Source: Ascochyta rabiei
Lineage: Eukaryota > Ascomycota > Dothideomycetes > Pleosporales > Didymellaceae
Direction: 5' to 3'
DNA: 64,000 nucleotides
Assembly (NCBI RefSeq): GCF_004011695.2
Contig: NC_082412.1
Location: 1,674,001-1,738,000, forward strand
Part shown: positions 1-8,716 of the stretch, one piece after another
Layout: each line of letters begins with the position of its first letter
Numbering within the stretch: the first letter of the stretch is position 1
Translations under genes and position numbers: made by a program
Notes under the pieces: generated by a model
Database searches by the model: none
Told to the model about the DNA's origin: nothing
What the model saw: the letters and a program-made list of their open reading frames with translations, nothing else

Positions 1-861
1 ACGACAGGATGCTCGGCGATCAGTTCGCTGCCTACATTTTCTGGCGAGCCTCGAGGCTTGTCGTATAGATTGAAACCATTCTCCTTCGCCGCGAGATTAA
101 ATCCGGGCTGTGCGCATGTGGCAGTGAGGCCCTCGAAGAACTTTTGGTAGGGCGGCGAAAGGCGGTCGTACAACTCATACCCTGAAGCCCAAAGGGTGTC
201 TACCAACGACGTCAGCCAGTGGTCGCATGATTGAATGATCCGAACTCACCTCCACCAGTCTTGGGCAGCTCGGTCAGCCTCAGAAGCGCATAGTCACTGG
301 GGATTTTCTCGAACGTGATGTCGCTGTGCCATCCTCCCTTGGCGGTCTGCGTGCGGTCTGCAAAGTTCAGAAACTTGTTTTTGCAAATTTCCTTTGCCTG
401 TTCAGAGCTGACAACGCTGATTTCGTTGTCACTGCTACCAAGACGACGACCGGCGTTGTTCACAGGGTGAATGTGTAGTTTGGATGATTCGGGCTTGCCT
501 GAGAGCTCACCCAGGCGTTGTGCGAGTTGCTTCTGGAGATCGTTGTTCAGATCATCCTGCTTGCGGAAGAAAACAACACCACGTTGAGAAACTGCGGGTG
601 CGATCAGGACCAAGATTGGCTGACTGGAGGTAGAGCTGACATACTTGTGATGGCAAGATCGCGAATCAGCTCGTCCGAGTTTGGTGCTTCAAGCCAGTCT
701 TTCAAGTTGACATGGATGAATTCGCGACCAATCACGGGGGTCACATCGAACGATTTATAACTGTCTAACACGCCCTTCAGCTGAAGGGGTTCCCGAGGAT
801 ACTGCGACTGAGCCGGTGAGTCGGTGCTGTTGGTGTCGAGTGCAACTGTGTTGGTCGCCAT
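1..861 (-). CDS. TauD/TfdA-family 2-oxoglutarate dioxygenase (3' end outside window)
   Basis: Fe(II)/2-oxoglutarate-dependent oxygenase of the TauD/TfdA family, probably cytosolic; members typically hydroxylate sulfonates such as taurine or related small substrates, and the substrate here cannot be told. Model: exons 861-645, 591-250 and 199-1, removing two short GT-AG introns (592-644 and 200-249). The iron-binding H-x-D is visible in 'GGWHSDITFE', and after the second splice the family-typical stretch 'GGDTLWASGYELYDRLSP' is restored, which confirms both the frame and the family. The start MATNTVALD is the only Met before the conserved region. The frame runs off the left edge, so the distal iron His and the 2-oxoglutarate-binding Arg are not visible. 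Confidence 0.9.
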
Positions 862-1593
862 GATGTGAAGAGCTAGGGAAAATCCTCAGCCAGACACAAT
901 TTTTGGCTTATCGACAGCTCGCCTGATGCCGATGGAACAATATCGCGACATCGCAGGGTTCGCGCCTGGCTTGCAGCACACCAACTTGTTGATCCACTCG
1001 ATTAATTACGGATTGTGGCTCGCCGGCTGCCTGGATAGTGAGTTAGTGATGCGGGGTAAGTTGTTGCACGACACGTGGGGGTAGACTTGCGTACGGTTCG
1101 GTTCAACTATTCGAGCGACAGTGAACATCAACGTGTGCTGATTGTGCTTACTTGTCGAACGTGTTACATATCAGGAAGATGATCAAGCCAATATCGTCGA
1201 CACTGTGCTCACTTATACTCACAAAGTCCGCCGGTTACTTTGTGACCGTATGCGAGTCACCGACAACGTTTCTTACTTCTTAGAGATCTCGCCAGCTGGA
1301 TCTCAGAACAGCTCTTTGACACGGGAGAATGCCGCTTATATCAGAAACACGGCAAACAATTGACGTGGCAAACTCAACGAGCTTGCATCGTCTTGCGATA
1401 TTCCCCTTCTTTGCATCGACGTACAGATAGATATAAAGCTTTGATGTTCTTTCATTTGCTCCTACATCCGAAGAGAGAAGTATCGATCAGCCTACGGACC
1501 TGTGAAGTTGGAGACCAGAGCGAAAGGAACGATCAAGTCCAGACATCCCCAAAGTACGGCAAAAAGCGCACGCACAAGTACCACGATCATGTC
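862..1593. other. Gene-free stretch
   Basis: Holds the presumed promoter of the dioxygenase gene. The only open frames are short, start at non-conserved codons and show no recognisable domain or splice pattern. Confidence 0.5.
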
Positions 1594-2011
1594 CTAGCCG
1601 ACTTGACGTTGAGCCCTGGGGTTGAAAGCGGCATAGGTCTGCACGAGGCTTGCACCGCTTTGCACAAGTCCAAGTATCAGGGTCCACACGAGGAGCAGGA
1701 TCGCCACAAAAAATGCGTACCACTGCACGCCGTTCTGACGATCGAAACACCACTGGATAAAGGGTTGAGGCGTTGCTTCGCCAGGAATTTGCCTCGGTGT
1801 AATCAAACGGTCGTGCCAGGAAGAAAGCTTCTGCGACTGGCGGTCCTCCATTTTGAGATGCCCGCAGCGGGTGAACTGGGGTCGCGTGAGAAGGGCGCAG
1901 GAAGCTTGCAAGCCCACTTGTGTAATCAGTCTCGGGGAACAGAAGCGCCAGAGAACGAAGAGCCTCTCTACGAAGGCGCTGGGCAGGGGAAGGAGTTTGG
2001 GACATCAGCAT
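1594..2011 (-). pseudogene. Relic of a fungal single-TM hypothetical protein (frameshifted)
   Basis: Two overlapping minus-strand frames together resemble the C-terminus of a fungal hypothetical family that I recognise by pattern only. The first frame gives 'REALRSLALLFPETDYTSG' (about 2011-1918). The second frame, from about 1917, gives 'CGHLKMEDRQSQK', 'SSWHDRLITPRQ', 'FIQWCFDRQNGVQWYAFF', then a hydrophobic helix of about 20 residues ('VAILLLVWTLILGLVQ') and a short tail to a stop at 1594. No single frame covers both halves and there is no convincing intron between them, so a single-base indel around 1880-1930 is the simplest reading. No N-terminal exons are visible upstream. Function unknown; probably non-functional. 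Confidence 0.5.
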
Positions 2012-3424
2012 TCCTCCACATTAGCAAAGTAAAAAGTACATGTACCTTGCTGACTGCGACAGAAACGATGCTTGGTTGGATCCCAACTGGCCGGGGATGA
2101 CGCGGAATTGTGCCCGACGATTTCTACAATCACTTGACGCGCGATGGCGTCCATGAAAACCTAGGTGTCTCCGTTGGACAGGTCATCGGCACTGTGGAAG
2201 GTCAAAAGGCGTCGGAAGCCCTGGACCCGCACGAACCAAACCCCAATCTCTGCTTCTAAGCACCAGTCGCAAGATTGACCGTGGATTTGCAACTTCTACC
2301 TTCCAACCGCCTCTTGACGCCGGTCTGTACATGACGGGACGTAGGGACAAGACTGCAAGACTCACCGTCATGCTGCTTACTCTCCGAGGACGAGTCGTTG
2401 GGCAGAAGGGTGGAGGACTTTCAGCTAGGAGGGCGATGTTCTCGATGGCTGCCGAGATTTCGGCTTGCGTCGCTACCTATGCGCCAAAGTACGGGCGATT
2501 TGATCAGCCAGTTCATCAGTCGGCATCTGTTTCTGTACAGAAAAAGGTATTCTCGCTCCCTTGGAGTACTCCATCCATCGACAGCTCACCCCACATTTAT
2601 CATCAGCCACCGCCAGGCACATTTTTTTTTTTTGGCGCGGCAACGGGAGAGCGGCTTCTGATACCAATGGAATAGCTGCTTCATCGTGGTCACAAGATCA
2701 ATCGTTTCGGCGCATTTCCATTCATCGAACAAGACCGTGCAAATGTTGGCGAAGCGCGGGGATCATATGCACACAGACACTGTCGACGAGCTACACACAG
2801 ACAGCGAGCGAACCAGGATGAAGATGTGGAAGGAAGACAGGACAGAGGAAGACGTCTACTAACGGGATGACAACCCGCAAGACATGCGCCACCGGCGGAG
2901 GAACGTGACTACACCGTGCTGCTGTTACAGGGCACCGCTATCACCAAGAACGGGCTTCCCGAGGCACAACAACTCCCCGGCTGGATTCCTCTCTAGTCGA
3001 ACCCCGGAGAAGTCGGGAGAGGACTTGCAACTTCTACACCCACTTCCACACCCGAACTTCACCCGCACTCCAACCACCCCAGCATCAGTAGATACCGACC
3101 TACCTACCCACCAGCCCAGCCTGCACACGCGAACCAGCGCTTGATAGCTTCTCTGCCCAGAAAACAGGGTTGTGTTGTATACATACATGCACCACGCGAC
3201 CGACTCTCCTCCCTCCCTTTCCCCTTGCCTGTGAGGCCTGTGTTCCTGGTATCAAGGGACTTTGTTCGCCCATCGACAGATCAGTTGAAGTGATTGAGTG
3301 ATGCGTTTCCTTGGCTTTGAGGACCTTGGTGCTATGATGTGAGTTTTACGCTCTGGGTTATCTTCACGGCAACACCACCACCTCCGCCACCGCTGCACCG
3401 CCCCGCGCAATGCTTTGAATCTTC
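2012..3424. other. Gene-free stretch
   Basis: Several overlapping short frames exist, but none carries a recognisable domain, a consistent intron set or coding-like composition. The right part is presumably the 3' flank of the CSL4 gene. I see no RNA gene or repeat here. Confidence 0.5.
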
Positions 3425-4045
3425 TCAAAACGGCTTAGCAGCCTTCCTACTCTCCCCCCTCCCGGTGACAGGATCCCGAAACTCCTTCCAGCTAACCGGA
3501 TACATAAGGCGCCCCTCCTCGCTCCTTGCCATGACAACACCAAATTCGTTCTCGCTCGTGCTGACGTAGTAGTTGCTCTGATCGCCCAGACTAATGACAG
3601 TGCCCCTGATCAAATCACCGACGCGGAAGCTCTCCTCCATCTTGATCTTGTCCTTCTCCGTGGCGCGTATGTCCTCGCGCCGGATCTGGCCCTGGAACGA
3701 CTCGCGGCAGACGACGTTGTCGATGACGAGGATTTCGCACGTGGCGAAGCGGGGCCCCAGGCGCGTGATGAGGGCGAGCACGATGGAGTTGACTTCGGGC
3801 AGGATGGTGCCGCCGCCGCCTGAGCCGGTGCCCAGGATGCCTGGGTCGGTGGAGGTGGAGGGGCGTTGTATCGAGAGGAGCGGCGAGGGCTTGGTTTGTG
3901 TGGTTTTGGGGGTTGCGGATGTGATGACGGGCCCGGCTATCGAGGCGTAGATCTGTGAGTCGTGCATGTGCGTGCCTGGGCCTGGGAGGTATTTGTCTGC
4001 GCTGCCGAGCAGCTGGCCTGGGAGGGCTACGGGGGGGACGGCCAT
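3425..4045 (-). CDS. CSL4: Exosome complex subunit Csl4 (S1 domain)
   Basis: Cap subunit of the RNA exosome, which threads RNA to the Rrp44/Rrp6 nucleases in nucleus and cytoplasm. Single exon, 206 aa. The N-terminus 'MAVPPVALPGQLLGS' has the typical Csl4 opening (P-G-x-x-L-G). A Ser/Thr/Pro-rich linker follows to about residue 85. The S1 domain then starts with 'VNSIVLALITRLGPRFATCEI' and 'GQIRREDIRATEKDKIKMEESFRVGDLIRGTVISLGD'. The C-terminus ends 'WKEFRDPVTGRGESRKAAKPF'. The Met at 4045 is chosen over an upstream in-frame start because the upstream residues look untranslated and the family starts at this motif. The cysteines of the C-terminal zinc ribbon seen in animal Csl4 are missing. 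It lies downstream of spg1 on the same strand. Confidence 0.9.
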   Translation of the reverse strand: MAVPPVALPGQLLGSADKYLPGPGTHMHDSQIYASIAGPVITSATPKTTQTKPSPLLSIQRPSTSTDPGILGTGSGGGGTILPEVNSIVLALITRLGPRFATCEILVIDNVVCRESFQGQIRREDIRATEKDKIKMEESFRVGDLIRGTVISLGDQSNYYVSTSENEFGVVMARSEEGRLMYPVSWKEFRDPVTGRGESRKAAKPF

Positions 4046-4626
4046 GGCGGTGGAATAGGTCGCGGCGTCAACGTGGCAGGCGCGGGAGTTGCAATTTTGA
4101 ACGGGTATGGAAGTCTTCGACGAGGGTTGGTAGCCGTCTTGCGGTTGTCTGTGAATGTTTGTGTTTGTGCTTGTGTTTGTGTCGGTGTCGAGCGTTGGTG
4201 TTGGTGGTGAGGCCGCGAGGTCGGAACTTTTTGTCGCGGCCGACTCGCCTATTCTTACGTCACGCGTACACCTGCCCCAAGACGGGTCGACACCAGCATG
4301 CACGGGACGGACCGGGGATCTGCAGGATTCCCAAACTTTGATAAGACACTACAGTACGTTGTTGCCAGAGGGCCCAGGCTAGGCGAGCCATGCGCCGGCG
4401 CCGGCACGAAAGCAGCCGCAACGCGCGGTGCGGTGCGGTACAAGGAGCTCTCGACGCTCCTGATTGTGAATGGTTCCAGACCCGTCGCAGCGAATCGAAT
4501 GTGCAGCCCAAGCCAGACCAACGCCATTTTGTAAAACCAGCACTCTGCCCGTGGCACATTGCTCCAGTCGCCGAGATATGCAATCCCACGCAAGAAAATC
4601 ATCAAAATCATTCGCTCCGAGAAGAA

Positions 4627-4653
4627 GGCGGCGGCGGCGGCGGCGGCGGCGGC
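4627..4653. repeat. (CGG)n trinucleotide run abutting a stop codon
   Basis: About nine GGC/CGG units sit directly downstream of the spg1 stop codon (TAG at 4655-4653 on the minus strand), so the spg1 3'UTR opens with a CCG run. The rest of 4046-4626, between CSL4 and spg1, shows no gene; it should hold the CSL4 promoter and the spg1 3'UTR. Confidence 0.8.
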
Positions 4654-5825
4654 TAGACGGCCTGGTAGAGGAGGAGAGGCTCGCCGACGTTTTCTATCTC
4701 CGGGATGGTGCACTTGAGGTCGAATGCCTTGGACAGGACAATCTTGAAGATCTGTGGACGTCAGCTTCGACCTGTCGTTCTGGAGAGATTCGACCCGCCT
4801 TCTGCACGTTGATACTGTGACTTGTGCTGCTGAAGATGAGGCTGGCCTTCATGGCGCGGGCGAAGCGCTTGGCCTGTGGTGGGTAAGTGGGTGCGTGTGG
4901 CAGTCGGAAGACGAGGGGGTACCTGGTTGGAGATCTCCTCCTGCTCCTCGCGGGGGAAGTTGACAAAGTGGTCGTACTTTGTGCCGACGAGAAAGGGAAT
5001 GGCAGTCTTGTTGAAGCCTCGGCCCTGGCGGTACCATTCCTTGATGGAATTGAGTGTGCTCTTGCGCGTCAGGTCGAACATGAAGAGGATGGCGACGGCG
5101 TCGTTGCAGACGAGCGGCAACATGTTGACGAACTCGCGCTGGCCGCCCAGGTCCCAGATGGAGAAGGTGATTTCCGTGTTTCGAATGGAGATTGTCTTTT
5201 CCATAAAGTTGACGCCTGTGTAGGTGGTCAGCGAGTGGGGGTGGTGCAGGATGCAGGGTGCAGAGTAGGTACCCAAGGTCTGGATGTAGTCTTCGTCCCA
5301 GCTGCCCTCGACGTACTTGACCATCAGACTGGTCTTGCCGATCTGGGCGTCGCCGACCATGCCGACCTTGATGACGACGCTGGAGTTCTTGGCGGGCTCC
5401 TGGGCGGGCTGCGCGCCGCGGGCGTTCTGGTCCTGGTACGAGTTGGAGCGGGCGCCGGCGTCCGAGGTGGAGTAGCGGCCCATCTGCGACGAGGGGCGCG
5501 AGTGCGGGTGGGCCATGTGTGTCTCCTTGGTGCCGTCGTGGTAGGGGTGGCGCGGCGGGGTGTCTGCGTCGGACGAGTTGAAGCGGGCGCCATGGTGGGG
5601 GTACTGGTAGCCCGTGTCCGAGTACGAGGTCGAGGGCCGCGGGGGGTCGGGGGTGTAGCCGTTGCTGCTGGCGTTGCTGGGGTGGAAGTGCGGCGGCGGC
5701 GAGACGGGGTTGGCGGTGACGGTGCTGCTGCTGGCGTCGGCGTCGACGTCGAGCGTGTGCTCCGCGTGTTTCTGCGCGTCCTGGGCGTCGGCGACGGGCT
5801 GCTGCTGCTCGGGCGGGGCGTCCAT
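4653..5825 (-). CDS. spg1: Septation small GTPase Spg1/Tem1
   Basis: Ras-like GTPase that switches on the septation initiation/mitotic exit network at the spindle pole body. Exons 5825-5273, 5215-4923, 4873-4799 and 4751-4653; 339 aa. G1 is '[10 protein letters not shown]' (158-167), G3 is 'WDLGGQ' and G4 is the Spg1-type 'GTKYD'. The hallmark C-terminus '[20 protein letters not shown]' and '[16 protein letters not shown]' appears only after splicing. The third intron (4752-4798, 47 nt) has a GC donor, a clear CTGAC branch site and a CAG acceptor; a GT donor 9 nt upstream would delete the conserved V-Q-K. About 148 N-terminal residues rich in Pro, Ser, His and Asp precede the GTPase fold and are not part of the roughly 200-residue core known from yeasts. 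Divergently oriented to RRB1. Confidence 0.93.
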
Positions 5826-6502
5826 GGCGGCGGTGCAGCGGTGCAGCGGGCGGCGGCGGTGTTGTGGTCGCGGGCGCGGGCGCGGGCGCGGGCGTGTGCT
5901 GCTCACCCGGGCGGGCTGGGCGGGTGCGGGCGAATAGGCGAGGGCGGTGGTGCAGGCGGGCGGCCCGCGTCGTCTGCGGCTGCGTCTGCTCGTCAAGGGG
6001 CACTTCACGCGTCGCGGCGGGGAGCGGTGAGGGGGCAGAGAGGGAGGGCGGGCACGGGGGCAGTGGCTGTTGGAACTTGGCAGTGCGCTGGTCTGTTGTC
6101 GCGCGCCACTCACACCGGCCGGCTCGGACGCGAGGGAGGCCGTGCAGGGAGCGGCGGCGGCACTGGGCAGGATAGGAGGCTCTGCGTCTGCGCGCTGCCC
6201 TCTGCGCTGACGTCGCTGGGCGCTGGGCGTGGGCGCTTAATTACGTCCAGCGCGCCGAGTGGAGCCCTGCGATGCGGCGGTCGGCCGCGCACGGCCAGAA
6301 AAAGTTGCCCCGCCAGCGCTTTCGACTTTTTGGCCTTTTGGCCTGTTGGCGACGGTGACGAGCGATTCTTTCCTTCACACACATACAGGCACGCCCGCTG
6401 CGCCCGTCCCCCGTCACGCCCGCCACGCCCGGCCCCCGTCACGACCGCCACGTCCGCCACGCCCGCCACGCCCGCCACGCCCGCCACGCCCGCCACACAA
6501 CC
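5826..6502. promoter_or_regulatory. Divergent promoter region spg1 / RRB1
   Basis: A 677-bp G+C-rich interval between two outward-facing start codons, so it must hold both promoters. I see no TATA element close to either start. It ends in a 9-bp minisatellite directly before the RRB1 ATG. Confidence 0.6.
6411..6497. repeat. 9-bp minisatellite CGCCCGCCA
   Basis: About nine imperfect copies of CGCCCGCCA/CGTCCGCCA, the last five nearly perfect, ending 6 bp before the RRB1 start codon. The array therefore lies in the RRB1 5'UTR or core promoter. Confidence 0.85.
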
Positions 6503-8106
6503 ATGGCCAAGCGACCCGCCGACGCCGACGCAGCCCAGGCGGCCGACGCCATCAAGAACGGCGAGCGGCCCATGGACGTCGATGCCACCGACGACGGCCT
6601 CGACTTCGAGGACGAGTTCGAGGACGAGTTCGAGAGCGAAGACGAGATCCTCGAGGCCGGTGTCGACGGCCGTCCAGACGACGAGCGCGAGGCCGAGGAG
6701 CGCCAGCGTAGGTGCAGCCGTGTCGCCGTGTCGCCGTGCAATCCAACTCACTGACCGCCGGACAGACGCCATGGACGTCGACCAGGACACCTTCATCCCC
6801 GGCCGCCACAAGCTCTCCGCCGGCGAGACGCTCGCCCCCGACCTGTCCACGTACGAGATGCTGCACACCCTCGACGCCCCCTGGCCGTGTCTGTCGTGCG
6901 ACATCCTCCCCGACAGCCTCGGCGCAGACCGCAAGACGTACCCCGCCACCATCTACGCCGTTGCCGGCACTCAGGCCGCCCAGGGGAGAGACAAGGAGAA
7001 CCAGATCATGGTCATGAAGATGAGCAGCCTGTCGCGCATGGAAAAGGACGACGCCGACGCCGACGACGACGACGATGACGACGACGACGACGACGCTTCA
7101 GACCCCATCCTCGAGACCAAGTCGATACCGCTGAACAGCTGCACCAACCGCATACGCGCCCACCAGTCGCCCCAGGCCACCTCGGCCCGACCCCCCACCA
7201 CCCTCACGGCCGCCATGATGGAGTCGGGCCAGGTCCTCATCCACGACGTCACTCCGCACCTCACCTCCTTCGACACCCCCGGCACCACAATCACCCCGAC
7301 ACAGAACAAGCCCGTCTGCACCATCCGCGCCCACAAGGCCAACGAGGGCTACGCGCTCGACTGGTCGCCCCTCGTCCCCGAAGGCAAGCTGCTCACCGGC
7401 GACGTCGCAGGCAACATCTTCACAACCACTCGCACCCAGGGCGGCGGCTTCGTCACCGACACAACCCCCTTCACCGGCCACAAGGGCACCGTCGAGGAGC
7501 TGCAGTGGTCGCCCACCGAGAAGCACGTCTTTGCCTCGGCCTCCAACGACGGCTGCGTCAAGATCTGGGACGCCCGCTCCAAGTCGCGAAAGGCCGCCGT
7601 CAGCGTCCAGGTCTCCAACACCGACGTCAACGTCCTCTCCTGGTCGCACCAGACCGCCCACCTGCTGGCTACGGGCGCCGACGACGGGGAATGGGCCGTC
7701 TGGGACCTGCGCCAGTGGAAGCCCACCACCTCCATGGACGCGTCTTCCAAACACGCGCCCGTCGCAAACTTCACCTTCCACAAGGAGCAGATCACATCCG
7801 TCGAGTGGCATCCCACAGACGACAGCATCGTCGCTGTCTGCGCCGGCGACAACACCCTGACACTCTGGGACTTGGCCGTAGAGCTCGACGACGAGGAGAG
7901 CAGAGACACGGCCGGCGTGCAGGACGTGCCGCCCCAGCTGCTGTTTGTGCACTACATGGATCAGATCAAGGAGGCCCACTGGCACCCGCAGATTCCGGGG
8001 ACCATCATGGCGACCGGCGGGTCAGGATTCGGGTGCGTATGTCGCCATGATGGGAAGGGCATCATCACTAACGTATCGCAGTGTTTTCAAAACCATCAGC
8101 GTGTAA
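6503..8106 (+). CDS. RRB1: Ribosome assembly WD40 protein Rrb1/GRWD1
   Basis: Nucleolar/nuclear chaperone of ribosomal protein L3 (uL3), needed for 60S assembly. Exons 6503-6707, 6766-8032 and 8082-8106; 498 aa. It starts with an acidic N-terminus ('DFEDEFEDEFESEDEILE'), then has the family core 'HTLDAPWPCLSCDILPDSLG'. An Asp tract follows, then WD repeats ('FTGHKGTVEELQWSPTE', 'FASASNDGCVKIWDARS', 'LATGADDGEWAVWDLRQW', 'ITSVEWHPTDDSIVAVCAGD'). The conserved C-terminus 'ATGGSGFGVFKTISV' is produced by the last 25-nt exon, confirming the terminal intron (8033-8081). Divergent from spg1. Confidence 0.95.
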
Positions 8107-8716
8107 ACCACCAAGCACACGCAGGAAACATTCATCTTGCATGGCAAATACAAAAGTTCAACTCCCATCTCGATACGCGCGTGATCACGTTACTTCCCCC
8201 CCCCTTCCCCACGCAGCGAGCCCACTAACACCCCCCTTCTTGCACAGCTTTCACACACACTCGCAGGTCATCCACACACTCTCACCTCACACGAATCAAA
8301 CGGGAACCCCCTCCTCCATTCCAGCACGCACGAGCCGAGGGCCGCCAAAGTCGACTCAAAATTCAGCGAGCCGTTCCAACGCGCTGCCGACGTGCACTTT
8401 GACGCGGAGAATCACTCCGTTCGACGCTGACCCACCGTCCACGTCTTCCCCGTTCCAGCCGGAAGGAGAAGAAGGAGAAGAAGAAGGAGAAGAAGAAGAA
8501 GGAGAAGAAGAAGGAGAAGAAGAAGAAGAAGAAGAAGAAGAAGAAGAAGAAGAAGAAGAGCAAGGGTGCAGGGGGTTCTCGAGCTAGAGTGTTGGTATTA
8601 TAAATGTTGAATGGGTAATACCCGTCCATTCGTACACTACCCCGGATAGGCAAGGGCAGGCCGGATTCAGCACAAAGTGTAGAGGTAGAGGTAGAGGTAG
8701 ATGAATCTGTATCCGA
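8107..8716. other. Intergenic region with GAA repeat
   Basis: Lies between the convergent RRB1 and RFTS genes, so it is 3' flank for both. It contains the purine repeat listed separately and a short GTAGAG(GTAGAG)n run near 8680-8700. Frames through it are low-complexity only. Confidence 0.6.
8461..8560. repeat. GAA/GGAGAA purine microsatellite
   Basis: About 100 bp of uninterrupted purines on the plus strand, GGAGAA-type at the left and pure GAA at the right. Homopurine-homopyrimidine tracts like this can form triplexes. Confidence 0.9.

Noticed and set aside
1360..2100. 246-codon plus-strand ORF
   Set aside because: It lies opposite the membrane-protein relic and has no coding-like features of its own.
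4887..8228. Plus-strand ORF of 1113 codons
   Set aside because: The first half is the antisense of the spg1 exons (Gly/Arg/Val-rich by composition), and the second half reads through both RRB1 introns. The RRB1 model from 6503 explains the conserved part.
8081..8587. 168-codon ORF ending in poly-Glu
   Set aside because: It starts in the RRB1 last exon in another frame and its C-terminus is the GAA microsatellite.
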